A stretch of 64,000 bases of DNA from Saussurea involucrata. Lineage: Eukaryota; Streptophyta; Magnoliopsida; Asterales; Asteraceae. Of this stretch, positions 1 through 8,605 are shown one piece after another; the stretch's first letter is position 1; each line of letters starts with the position of its first letter. Both the position numbers and the translations under genes were made by a program. Under the pieces are notes generated by a model. That model was not told the origin of the DNA. It ran no database searches and worked only from the letters and a program-made list of their open reading frames with translations. The stretch is taken from positions 177,664,784-177,728,783 of the forward strand of contig CM066320.1 of the NCBI GenBank assembly GCA_033807775.1, read 5' to 3'.

Positions 1-47
1 TTGTACTTTGAAGACTGATTTGTGGTTGAAATTCATTTGCATGTTTG
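1..47 (+). repeat. Left terminal inverted repeat of MULE1 (inner part)
   Basis: It matches the reverse complement of about 4266-4315 over roughly 45 bases with a few mismatches. The match runs to the first base, so the repeat probably continues outside the window. Confidence 0.75.
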
Positions 48-183
48 AGATTTCATCCATAAATATCAGTAGTATGCAATTCACAATTCACACTTCCTCT
101 TGCTTTCTTTCTTGATTTCTCTCTTGCTTTCTTTCTTTGAATTGATTTCTCTCTTGATTTCTCTTCTCTCATTTCATCCACAA

Positions 184-507
184 ATGGCATCGTCATCAAA
201 CCCTAAGTCTACTCCTGAAAAAATGCCACCTCAAATCGAGGTCGCCATAGCAAAAAAGGAAAATGAGATAGATGAACTAACAGAAGAGTGAAAAAAAATG
301 ATGGACAGGAAGGCAGTCCATTTGAGAAAGATCGAAGAGGAAGACAGGGAGATCAAAAGGATGAAAGGGGATATAAAAGCTCGGGAGGCTCGTGTTCGTC
401 GAGAACAAGAAGCAATTCACCATATTCTGCAAGACTTCGCAATTATTCAAGCGAAGGTAAACGAGAAGCAAGCTTGGATTGATGAAACTAAATCAATTTT
501 TAAGTAG
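184..507 (+). pseudogene. Small coiled-coil frame with one in-frame TGA, inside MULE1
   Basis: From the ATG at 184 a single frame runs to the TAG ending at 507, interrupted only by a TGA at 289-291. Before the stop the product is rich in Ser, Pro, Lys and Glu. After it comes a highly charged stretch of about 70 residues (KIEEEDREIKRMKGDI is typical) with heptad-like spacing that should form a coiled coil. A T-rich leader precedes the ATG. I do not recognise the family. It lies head-on to the transposase, the position some MULEs use for a second gene or a captured host fragment. The TGA may be a mutation, may mark a captured pseudogene, or may lie in an unrecognised intron. Confidence 0.4.
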
Positions 508-660
508 GTGGTGGTTATATTTTTTTTTGTTTTGTATTTTTTTTACTGTGTTGTTATTTGTATTTTTTTTACTGTGTTGTTGTTTTGTATTTTTTGTTGT
601 TGTTAATTTCTCTGAAAAGTAGTTTTTAAGCCGCTGAACCACGGTTAGGTTGGATACATC

Positions 661-915
661 ATGCAAGGTCAAGTCAGAGGTTACCTCATTCGTGGGCATA
701 CTCCTCTTGTAGAATATATGACAACCCTCAACTCATTTGCTAAAGTGTGTGCGGGTTGTGGTACACAATGGCCATACGTGGTTGCAAAAGCAGAAGCCGT
801 TGAAGAAGGGTCAGAAAGATTGAAGATGAAGAGCTTGTTGGATGGAATACAAACTAGCTGTGTTATCAATGTTCATTTAGAAGCATATGTATGTGTGTGT
901 ATATATATAATATGA
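661..915 (+). CDS. Short unrecognised reading frame in MULE1
   Basis: An 84-codon frame starts at an ATG at 661. The first 65 or so residues have a protein-like composition, including a CxxC pair (VCAGCGTQW) and a Glu/Ala-rich stretch. The tail runs into the repeated segment 849-897 and a TATA-type microsatellite, which is not coding-like. It may be an exon of the coiled-coil frame upstream, since the T-rich gap 508-660 could be an intron. No domain is recognised, and chance occurrence is possible. Confidence 0.22.
   Translation: MQGQVRGYLIRGHTPLVEYMTTLNSFAKVCAGCGTQWPYVVAKAEAVEEGSERLKMKSLLDGIQTSCVINVHLEAYVCVCIYII
849..897 (+). repeat. Direct repeat, copy 1 (partner 1468-1516)
   Basis: Some 49 bases starting acaaactagctgtgttatca recur at 1468-1516. 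The hairpin 915-1104 and the AT-rich interval 1105-1467 lie between the copies, so this block was probably duplicated or inserted by a slippage or transposition event. Confidence 0.8.
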
Positions 916-1104
916 AATGGGGTTTTGACAAGTTGGTATCACTGGACTCATTTAAGAATTGTGAAAATGGGTATTTGACGAATGATGATTCATGTGTGTT
1001 TGGAGCTGAAGTGTTTTAAACACACATGAATCATCATTCGCCAAATACCCATTTTCACAATTCTTAAATGAGTCCAGTGATACCAACTTGTCAAAACCCC
1101 ATTT
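915..1104 (+). repeat. Near-perfect inverted repeat, 87-bp arms, 16-base loop
   Basis: Arm 915-1001 and arm 1018-1104 are reverse complements with one mismatch in 87 positions (A in the left arm against C in the right). The loop, 1002-1017, is ggagctgaagtgtttt. A transcript in either direction would fold into a stem long enough for dicer-like processing. It lies between the coiled-coil frame and the 3' end of the transposase gene. No terminal duplication is obvious, so it could be a small foldback insertion or an inverted duplication. Confidence 0.9.
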
Positions 1105-1585
1105 ATAAACAATTCTACCTTCTCCTATTGCCATTCACGATATCTATAAACACATTCAAATAATAATAATTTAAAACGATTTAATGAATTAGTTAATATA
1201 TGATTATTATGTTAATGCGATAGGAGTGTAAAACAAAATTGAAAAAAAATATGAGATGTACCATAAATTAAATAATTAACTATAATGGTGTAATTTGTTA
1301 AAATTAAAACGTATCTAATATGAATATATAAACAGACATGTGTACTCAGAGTTAACATTCACTGCCATGGATGCAAGAACAAGGTCAAGAAAATACTAAG
1401 AAAAATTGAAGGTCTCCTATTTTCTTTATGTGTGTAAATATATAATACAAATATATATATATCATTTACAAACTAGCTGTGTTATCAATGTTCATTTAGA
1501 AGCATATGTATGTGTGTATATATATCATTTACAAATCAGTGTTTAGATCAACAGTATCATATGGGTTTGTTCCATATGGTTCAAG
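1105..1585. other. AT-rich spacer downstream of the transposase
   Basis: No gene seen. It contains the second copy of the direct repeat (1468-1516) and short AT tracts. It would hold the 3' untranslated region and polyadenylation signals of the minus-strand transposase. Confidence 0.5.
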
Positions 1586-4084
1586 CTATGACGGGCCCGG
1601 GGTGTGACTGACAGAATGTCTCCTTGGCACGGTTGAAGGGGCGGGATTTGGACACTCTCCACGAGTGTGTCCTACGCATTGGCACCGAGTACATCTTCGT
1701 TGTATCGAACTTTCACCACGTGATGGACGTCGGTCGTTCTTTCTCGGTCTCCCGGCCCTGTTCTTATCCATTAAAGGTGGATAGCATGGTGGAAGCGGGT
1801 CGGGTGGATACACCCATGCTGCAGGGGGTCCAGCTGGGTTTATTACCTCCACGTATGTTTTCCGGTAATATTCGGACGTGAAGAAAGGTACAGCCAAGTC
1901 GCTGCAATCTGTACGACCCATATATGTTGCTGCAGCGATGGCATGGCCGCACGGTAACCCAGATTTATCCCATTCGCGACACGAACAAAGGTGGTCTTCC
2001 ATATTCACAATCGCGTGAATATAGTCATCATGCACCTCGTACTTCCCATACCCGATTGCTCTTACCGGCCATGTCGCCGCACGACGCGCCCTGTACTGAA
2101 CGATATTCTCCGCCGTTGGTGCGAGTGCATTTTGTATCTTAGCTCCTTTTAGGCGTCGAATTTGGTACCACTCTTGTTGAAAGGCCCGAAAGTAGTCCAT
2201 AAGATTAACAATCGGACATCTACGCGCAAAACGGGAGAGTGCATTCACAGACTCTGCACTATTCGAGGTCAGAATGTCATACCGTTGTCCAGGAAAATGG
2301 GCCGCGGACCACCTCTCCGGTCCAGCATCGTCAAAGACTTTGGCTGCTTCCTTGACACTGTATCGTAGCATATTCATGTACTTGTTAAACTCCCGATCCG
2401 TATATGCTCTGCATGCCGCCCAATAGACATCCTTGTAGGTGGTAATACGTTTGTCCTTGGATTTGGCGTTCATCTCCAAATGTCGACAGCATATGGCGTG
2501 AGGGGCGTTTGGGTACATGGCAGAGATTGCGGCGCTTATGGAAGGAGCCCTGTCAGACATAAACACCAACCCTTGCGGGTCTCCGATAGCTTGTCTCAAC
2601 ATGGACAGAAACCAAGTCCACTCGTCCCCGGTTTCGGACTTGCCTACGCCGAAAGCTACTGGAACGATGGAGTTATCCCCGTCCATGGCAACCGCCAGGA
2701 ACATCATACCCAAGTAACGGCCCTTTAAATGGGCTGCGTCTATTATCAGGACACGACGTAGATTTTCCAGAAATGTGCGGATCTGCAAAAACATAGGTAA
2801 AAATGTTATAGTTTATAATGTGTAAATGTTATAGTTTATAATGTGTAAACATATGACGTGTTAAAATACGTACCGCGGGTCCAAGGGCCACGAAGCACAT
2901 CTCAAACCGTCCACGTGAATCGGTCCGTAGCTGCGTGACAGTACCAGGGTTCTGCATCTTCAAATTATATAAATATGTCGGGAGTCGTTCATACGACTCC
3001 TCGAACGTGCCTCTCACCATAAACAGTGCATGGCAGCGCGCACGCCACGCTTGGTGGTAATCAATCGTGACGCCGAACTGCCGGTGAACGTCGTGGACGA
3101 TGTCCTTTGGACGCAATGACCTGCTAACATCAAGAAATTTGTTTTTCAGGATCGCACCCAAAGTCTTTTTGCCGGCTTGTTTGTGGTGGGGATTAAGTTG
3201 CGTCCTCGTACAAGTGTGTACGTCGTGCAACTTTCTAATCATTATCGCCCCTCCTTTGGGACCCGTGTGAATCGCGTACAACCTCCACTCACACTTTTCT
3301 CTAGCACATTCAACTACGTATTTGATTTTGTCAGATGCCCGCACGCGACTTTGGAAACCCTCTTCCAAGAACTTGAGTCCGATCTGACTTGCTAAGAGAT
3401 CCTTCGAATCGAATATCTGACCTGCTGTTAAACTTTCGCTACGAATATAAGGTGTAGGTTCGTAGCTTTGTGTCTGGGTATGGGAGTCTGGAAGAATAGG
3501 GTGCATATCAAAAAAGTCATTTATCTGACTACATGATTTTCTACTAGGGGTATATTCTTCGTGATCATCATTATCGGTGTCTGATCTGTCTATTTCAGAA
3601 TTACCCGTTCTGAAAACGTGGGTTTCGTCATCAGCAACTCCAGCAGTACGCCATTCGTGTGGTTGTGGTGATGGTGGTGGTGGTGGTGGTTGTTGTTGTT
3701 GAGAATCAGGCTGCTCTATTTGGAGGTCTTCGTCGTCGTCACCCTCCTCGTCACCGTCGTCGTCACCGTCGGATACGCCGGGATACACAAAGAGTAATGG
3801 GGGTCTTTCTGAATCGACTGCAAGGTGCAGAAAAGTAGAGATATCCCCATCGTTGGATAAATCCACAAATGACCCATCGCCATTTTTAAACACTAACTTG
3901 CAAATATCAGAAGATTTGATTCCACATTTTTGCATGGCGTATGCAACAAACTTCTGATAAGTATAGTTTACTGACACTTTTACACCATGCTTAGATTTAT
4001 AAGCAAAATTCCACTCATGTTATCTTGCACCCATTCACCATCAAAACAGAAATATAGCTTAGCTTTTAAAACAGATGAACTCAT
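1586..4084 (-). pseudogene. MULE (MuDR-type) transposase, two main exons, N-terminal frameshift
   Basis: The DDE transposase that would cut and paste MULE1. Exon 1 contributes a PB1-like N-terminal region (CGIKSSD... LLFVYPG), a Gln/Pro and acidic linker and the MuDR N-terminal DNA-binding region. Exon 2 has the catalytic core (IDAAHLKG with the first Asp, FMSDRAP with the second, SNSAESVN with the Glu), a SWIM zinc finger (CSCREWDKSGLPCGHA) and a C-terminal CCHC knuckle (CTRCQCVGHTRGEC). A GT-AG intron at 2783-2873 joins the exons in phase, giving about 766 codons. The natural start is probably the ATG at 4084-4082, but that frame stops at 3980-3982 and is offset by one base from the main frame, which has no ATG at its own 5' end. 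Translation from an internal Met is possible. Confidence 0.88.
2783..2873 (-). other. Intron in MULE1 transposase
   Basis: On the minus strand the donor reads gcg/gtacgt and the acceptor tttttgcag/atc. The two flanking frames join codon to codon, and the join restores the expected order from the N-terminal domain into the catalytic core. It is 91 bases long and AT-rich, with a tandem duplication of a 'gttatagtttataatgtgtaaa' type word inside. Confidence 0.85.
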
Positions 4085-4265
4085 TTTTTCAGTAGTATCT
4101 CAAACACAAAATATTGCAGAAAGAAATATTGCAACAATGAAATCGTTGTGTGAGAATTATGGCTTGAATTTTACGTCTATTTATGAATGAAACAACCAAC
4201 ATATCAGAAAACCAATCTCTCATTTCATCCACAAACTGATATTCCAAAAACATTGATTTAACATT

Positions 4266-4653
4266 GATTGAAACATGCAATTGAATTTCAACCACAAATC
4301 GGTCTTTAAATTGCAATAATTGTGGAAAAAAACAGTAAAAGCATCAAGATTCGTCTAAGTATAGGGGCTGAAAGTGTAAATTTTCAGGGACCAAAAGTTG
4401 AAAATTGCAGGGACCAAAACTGTAAATTTTGGCCCATCGCGGGCCATCGCGGGTTACGATCGCGGGCAGGGACCAAAAGTGCACCGCGACCAAAGTTTAG
4501 GGGCTTCGCGGGGCATTTGTGCCCAAAATACGTGCCACGTCAGCGTATCACGCGATCGCGGGACCCCATCGCGGGTATTTTTGCAAAATTGAAAAATTTT
4601 AGGGTATTTTGGTAACAGTTGGTTTGACTTTGGGTATTTTAATTAATTTCCCC
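4266..4653 (-). repeat. Right terminal inverted repeat of MULE1
   Basis: The inner 50 bases pair with window bases 1-47. The outer part has the look of long MULE ends: runs of 'gggaccaaa' type words, several CGCGGG words between about 4435 and 4575, and a tip ending in aattaatttcccc. The left partner of the outer part is not in the window, so the outer limit is inferred from resemblance to the MULE2 tip at 10214. Confidence 0.6.
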
Positions 4654-4916
4654 TTTTTACTCAATATTTATGTTATATGTTTTTATATTTTTAAATATTA
4701 TTTAAAAATATAAATCATGTTCTCTCTCATCAAATAATGAGAAATCATTTTTCATGAAATCATTGAGATCACTGTAAATATTTGATATGTTTATTTATTT
4801 TTATTGTTGTGAAGGTTCTTTATTTTATCGTAATGATTCTGCGAGATCTATTCATTCAAGGGTTCCAATCTAATTTCACGGGTTTCATTAAAATTGGATG
4901 GTTTCATATAATCCCA

Positions 4917-4920
<4 letters not shown>
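4654..4920. other. AT-rich spacer
   Basis: No gene, repeat or element signature seen. Confidence 0.5.

Positions 4921-5003
<83 letters not shown>
4921..5003. repeat. (TA)n then (GA)n microsatellite
   Basis: About 26 TA units are followed by about 14 GA units, abutting the left end of the foldback element at 5004. The 84-codon frame across it is repeat-encoded and not a gene. Confidence 0.95.
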
Positions 5004-5006
<3 letters not shown>

Positions 5007-5330
5007 GGTTCAAACGAGGAGCGCACCAAAACGTGAGAACGTGAGGAGCAATTGACAGTTATGAATCACATGTGATTGACAGTTGTGGATCACATGTGAT
5101 TCACAACTGATATGGAGGAGCAATTGACAGTTATGAATCACATATGATTAACAGTTGTGAATCATTAATGATCCGCGACTTGCCACCTCGCGCCACGCCT
5201 CACGCCACATCTTGCGCGAATTTTCGATTTGTTCCGATTTTTTAGCAGTTGTTGATCACATGTGATCAGAAGCATGGGAGTGCTCCTCACGTTCTCTTAA
5301 ATTGATGCGCTCCTCGTTTGAATCCGCCTC
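5004..5330. mobile_element. Foldback MITE 1, TA/GA-flanked
   Basis: The left end (ggttcaaacgaggagcgcac, then acgttgtgag-type words leading to gaacgtgaggagca) is mirrored on the right (tgctcctcacgttctc, then gatgcgctcctcgtttgaa). Inside are several copies of a word like gttgtgaatcacatgtgatt. No coding capacity. It is set between (GA)n and (GATA)n tracts instead of having a simple target duplication. Confidence 0.8.
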
Positions 5331-5331
5331 T

Positions 5332-5341
5332 ATATAGATAG

Positions 5342-5391
<50 letters not shown>
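5332..5391. repeat. (GATA)n/(GA)n microsatellite
   Basis: About seven GATA units are followed by about 15 GA units. This tract separates MITE 1 from the next TA-flanked element. Confidence 0.95.
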
Positions 5392-5394
<3 letters not shown>

Positions 5395-6000
5395 TGCTTT
5401 CATTTGCAAACCACCTTTACATGCAAACTTTGCAACCCATTTAGAAACTGTGGATATCATTAATCAAGGGTTAAGGGGCCGTTTACCAACTCTTTCCGGG
5501 TAAGTGCTGTCCGGATAAGAGTGCTGTCCCGGGTAAGTGCTGTCCCCGGTAAGTACTGTCCGGATAAGAGTGTTTATCAAGTATTTTTTGGTAAGTGTTT
5601 ACCGACAAAAAATGACTATTTTAACCCTTTTATAATTATATGCTAAATTAAATGTAATTATTTCTGTTATAAATCATTTAATGGAAAAAAACTTCATATA
5701 CCAAAAATATACTCTTTTTTACATAATTAAGTGACAAATTAGACAACAAAATATAAAAGAAATACTACTTATATCCTAAAATAAGTATTTATTTTACCAT
5801 TTTAATTTTCTTTTCAAATTTTCTTTTTCAAAATATGAATATTTTTTTATTTAAATAATTATATACTTTTAAAACTATCATTCTTTTAAACAGATATAAA
5901 AGTATTTTGATAAAATCAATTTTCCATTTTATAGAATTTGACAATGAAATAAAAACCCAATATGTACACATCCTCTCCAAAAACCAATCCCTGTAAACAC

Positions 6001-6021
6001 ACTCTCTCTCTCTCTCTCTAT

Positions 6022-6069
<48 letters not shown>
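6001..6069. repeat. (CT)n(CA)n(TA)n compound microsatellite
   Basis: Runs of CT, then CA, then TA stand side by side within the Harbinger-like element. Reading frames across it are repeat-encoded. Confidence 0.95.
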
Positions 6070-6072
<3 letters not shown>

Positions 6073-6287
6073 AAACCCTTTATGATTCATGTGTTCTCGA
6101 TCTCTGTTTGGTATTTCTCTCTCTGATCGACCTAAATGGCAGCAGTTTCTCATTTGTTCTTCTAGCTTTTTCTTTGGGTTTCTCGTTAATGGTGTTTGTG
6201 AGGTAATTTTCTAAAACCCCCTTTCTGTATTTTTGACTGAATTTAAAGTATTTTTATAGCTGATTTTGTGACGTATGAAATTGAAAA

Positions 6288-6500
6288 AAAAACATGTTTG
6301 ATTTGCTTAATTATCTCAAGAATCGGGTGTTCTTCAAAAAACCCATGTTTGATTTGCTTAATTATTTCAAGAATTAGGTGTTTTTTACAACCCCATTTTT
6401 TATTTTTCTATATTTCTTTAAGAATTAGGTTTTCTTTAAAACCCCATGTTTGATTTGCTGATATTTTTCAAGAATTGGGTTTTCTTCAAAAAAACCCAAG
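6288..6500 (+). repeat. Four-copy degenerate tandem repeat (~52 bp)
   Basis: Copies of a unit starting ccatgtttgatttgctta and ending in a run of A stand head to tail, with substitutions and small indels. It lies in the Harbinger-like element. Confidence 0.75.
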
Positions 6501-7144
6501 ATCGAGAATTTAAAAAACCTTTTTCTTCTTCATCTTTTTCTATGTTCCACCATCATTTTCTCTCTTCAACCCCTCTTCTTCTTCTTCTTCATTTTCATCC
6601 ATTCCTAACTCCAATTTGCAGACAAAACCACTAACAGCAAGCAAAATCAGAAGGGCATCTTGGAAAAAAGAAAAACTGACCCGGGTCAGCATAGTTTTCA
6701 AGCAGGTTCGGTCAGATCTCGATCAGTTTCTCGGTCAGATCTCGGCCATATCCGGGATTTGGTAAACGCATTGACTGCTGACCGAGTCAGATGTGCTGAC
6801 TGAGTCAGCCTGGTCAGTTGCTAGTAAACAGCCCCTAAGATTCATTTGGGTTATTTATGTCAATAAATTAATGAAAATAAGGACAAAAGGGCATAATAGT
6901 CTATTGCAATTTCATATTCCAATTGGGAAACTGGATCAACTTGCGATTATTAAGGAAACGTTTCACATATTTCATTAAGGGATTTTACAATTTTAAAAAC
7001 TTATCATTGCAAATAAACTAATTGTGGATGGAGCATTGATTTCAATGTGTAGCCTGTAGATATATATGGTAGGTAATAGTATGATTCTTATTTTTTTCAA
7101 TTAATATCCACCATTAATATTTTCAATGACATAAATAGACTCTT

Positions 7145-7375
7145 GATCGAATATGGAAATGAAAATACGATGAACCGTAATAAAAATACGATGAACCATA
7201 ATGAATATACGATGAACCGTAATGAATATACGATGAACCGTAATGGATGTATGATGAATCGTAATGAATATACGGTGAACCGTAATGAATATATGATGAA
7301 CCGTAATGGATATATGATGAACTGTAATGGATATACGATGATCCTTAATGGATGTACAAATAAACCGTACGAATA
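7145..7375 (+). repeat. 21-bp minisatellite, ~11 copies
   Basis: The unit is close to cgatgaaccgtaatgaata, period 21. Because 21 is a multiple of three, frames stay open on both strands: plus gives a repeating MNRNEYT heptapeptide, minus gives repeating FIVYSLR-like residues. It is most likely non-coding and lies in foldback element MITE 2. Confidence 0.9.
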
Positions 7376-7727
7376 CACGGTAAACCAAAAATTACCAGAA
7401 AATATGCAAACATTATAGAATAAAACCAACCTGGAAAAAAATATGAAGACAATGGAGTACTTATATGGAAAAAAATTTTAATTAATCATAACACATTATT
7501 GGAATTTGTTAATAAAAAAAATGAATACCATAAATAATTGGTTAATCATTTAAACCTTTCCAAAAATAACTGAATAAGATAACTACCATATATACGGATT
7601 AAATAGAAAGAGACAAAGTTGCCCTTATAATTAAAATTAAGTAAAAAATAAAGAAAATTCATTGATTGGTTGAAACTGGGTTGCAAAGTTTGTATTATAA
7701 GATAGGTTTGCAAATGATCCCTCCCCT

Positions 7728-7746
7728 ACCTATATATATATATATA
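7728..7746. repeat. (TA)n tract
   Basis: A short TA run separates MITE 2 from MITE 3. Confidence 0.9.
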
Positions 7747-7871
7747 GGTGGGTTTAAACGAGAACGCTAACTATTTACGAGAACACGAGAACGGTCGTCC
7801 ATGTACAAAATCACATGTGATTTTGTACATGGACGGCCGTTCTCGTAAATAGTTAGCGTTCTCGTTTGAAC

Positions 7872-7873
<2 letters not shown>
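7747..7873. mobile_element. Foldback MITE 3, almost entirely hairpin
   Basis: Nearly all of its 127 bases pair end to end: gtttaaacgagaacgctaac on the left faces gttagcgttctcgtttgaac on the right, and the centre is the palindrome around aatcacatgtgatt. Flanked by (TA)n and (CT)n(TA)n. Its outer word resembles that of MITE 1. Confidence 0.85.
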
Positions 7874-7904
<31 letters not shown>

Positions 7905-7905
7905 A
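7871..7905. repeat. (CT)n(TA)n microsatellite
   Basis: CT units followed by TA units directly after MITE 3. Confidence 0.9.
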
Positions 7906-8331
7906 TTGTATGTGATACTTTATATCTATCTGCACAATAGTTTATTCCATAAACACTAAAAAGAAAAACTAAAGGAGTGCACCAGTTTTGATTTTAATCA
8001 TGACATTAACCTTTGTATACTATTTAATAAACGTATCAATAACTCGACTTTTTAAACAACGAAAGGAAAAACATATCATATTTCCTTCCAATTAGTGATG
8101 TTCATATAAAAACAAGTGGGGTTGGTTAGAATTACTAATATTTAACTTTTTTATTTATAAATTCAAAAAGCAGTTCTTACAAACTCCATCGACATACCAT
8201 ATTGTAATTGATAAGCGTGTCGTGTATCAACAAGAGAATGAAACAGATCTATTATTCTTTTCAACTTTCAACTTTATCAACCGTTGAAATAACGTCTCTC
8301 TTTTGATCAAACTTCTTTATCAGAGAGTCAT
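7906..8331. other. Unannotated AT-rich stretch
   Basis: No frame of interest, no repeat and no element end recognised. Confidence 0.5.
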
Positions 8332-8345
8332 ATTTACACTCAATT
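8332..8345 (+). repeat. TSD of SINE 1, left copy
   Basis: atttacactcaatt, repeated exactly at 8592-8605 after the A tail. Confidence 0.9.
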
Positions 8346-8591
8346 ACCAAAGAGGACGCAGCCCAGTGGCAAGGTAACATTCCTGGGGGGTCAGTGATGG
8401 AAGGCCTGACTACCAGGGTTCGAACCCAGCGGTGTGCACTCTGAGGTACTAGACTTCAAGATGGTCCATTTTGGGCCAGGCATAGCCTGGTTGGGCCAGC
8501 TTAGGCTGGGCCGAGTCGACAAGGACTAGTTGGGTGGCACCCTTAAGTCCCCGGGAAAGCGTGTGTGTGTTAACTGCCTTTCAAAAAAAAA
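8346..8591 (+). mobile_element. SINE 1, tRNA-derived, with exact 14-bp TSD
   Basis: A tRNA-like head holds an A-box region (cagcccagtggcaagg) and a perfect B box GGTTCGAACC at 8417-8426. A tRNA-unrelated body with a TGGGCC-rich stretch follows, and the element ends in an A run. Exact duplications atttacactcaatt stand at both sides (8332-8345 and 8592-8605), the hallmark of LINE-driven insertion. The preserved duplication suggests a fairly recent event. It is not a functional tRNA gene. Confidence 0.9.
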
Positions 8592-8605
8592 ATTTACACT
8601 CAATT

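Larger units (their letters stand above)
1..4653 (-). mobile_element. Mutator-like element (MULE1), left tip cut by window edge
   Basis: Bases 1-47 match, in inverted orientation, bases of about 4266-4315 (shared core gatttgtggttgaaattca), so these are inner parts of long terminal inverted repeats. The right end runs on through a CGCGGG-rich stretch and closes at about 4653 with a tip which, read inward, begins ggggaaattaattaaaatac. The second MULE at 10214 begins with a similar gggaaattaat tip. Between the ends lie a MuDR-type transposase on minus, a small coiled-coil frame and a short unknown frame on plus, and a long hairpin. The outer left end and its 9-bp target duplication lie outside the window. 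Confidence 0.82.
5475..6835. mobile_element. PIF/Harbinger-like non-autonomous element
   Basis: The ends GGGGCCGTTTACCA and (inverted) GGGGCTGTTTACTA match at 12 of 14 positions. The element is flanked by TAA at 5472-5474 and TAA at 6836-6838, the 3-bp duplication typical of this superfamily. No transposase frame is present. The interior holds simple repeats (CT, CA and TA at 6003-6069), a four-copy repeat (6288-6500) and a short leader-like stretch at about 6080-6240 that may be a captured gene fragment. Confidence 0.75.
5392..7727. mobile_element. Foldback MITE 2, microsatellite-flanked, with nested insertion
   Basis: Left end gctttcatttgcaaaccacc with actttgcaaccc about 20 bases on. The right end near 7675-7722 carries the inverse (gggttgcaaagtttg, then ggtttgcaaatgat). 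The body is split by the Harbinger-like element 5475-6835 and contains a 21-bp minisatellite. (GA)n lies on the left and (TA)n on the right. Removing the nested element leaves about 975 bp. No gene seen. Confidence 0.65.

Noticed and set aside
915..1104. Mu-killer-type silencer of MULE1 itself
   Set aside because: The arms do not match the transposase or the terminal repeats seen here, so self-targeting is not supported.
4321..4615. Protein-coding frame of 97 codons near the MULE1 right end
   Set aside because: It falls in the terminal inverted repeat, with a composition set by repeated CGCGGG and gggaccaaa words.
4782..5036. Frame of 84 codons crossing the TA/GA microsatellite
   Set aside because: Half of it is repeat-encoded Tyr-Ile and Arg-Glu.
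8346..8470. Functional tRNA gene on plus strand
   Set aside because: A and B boxes are present but the cloverleaf cannot be formed, and a SINE body, A tail and target duplications follow.
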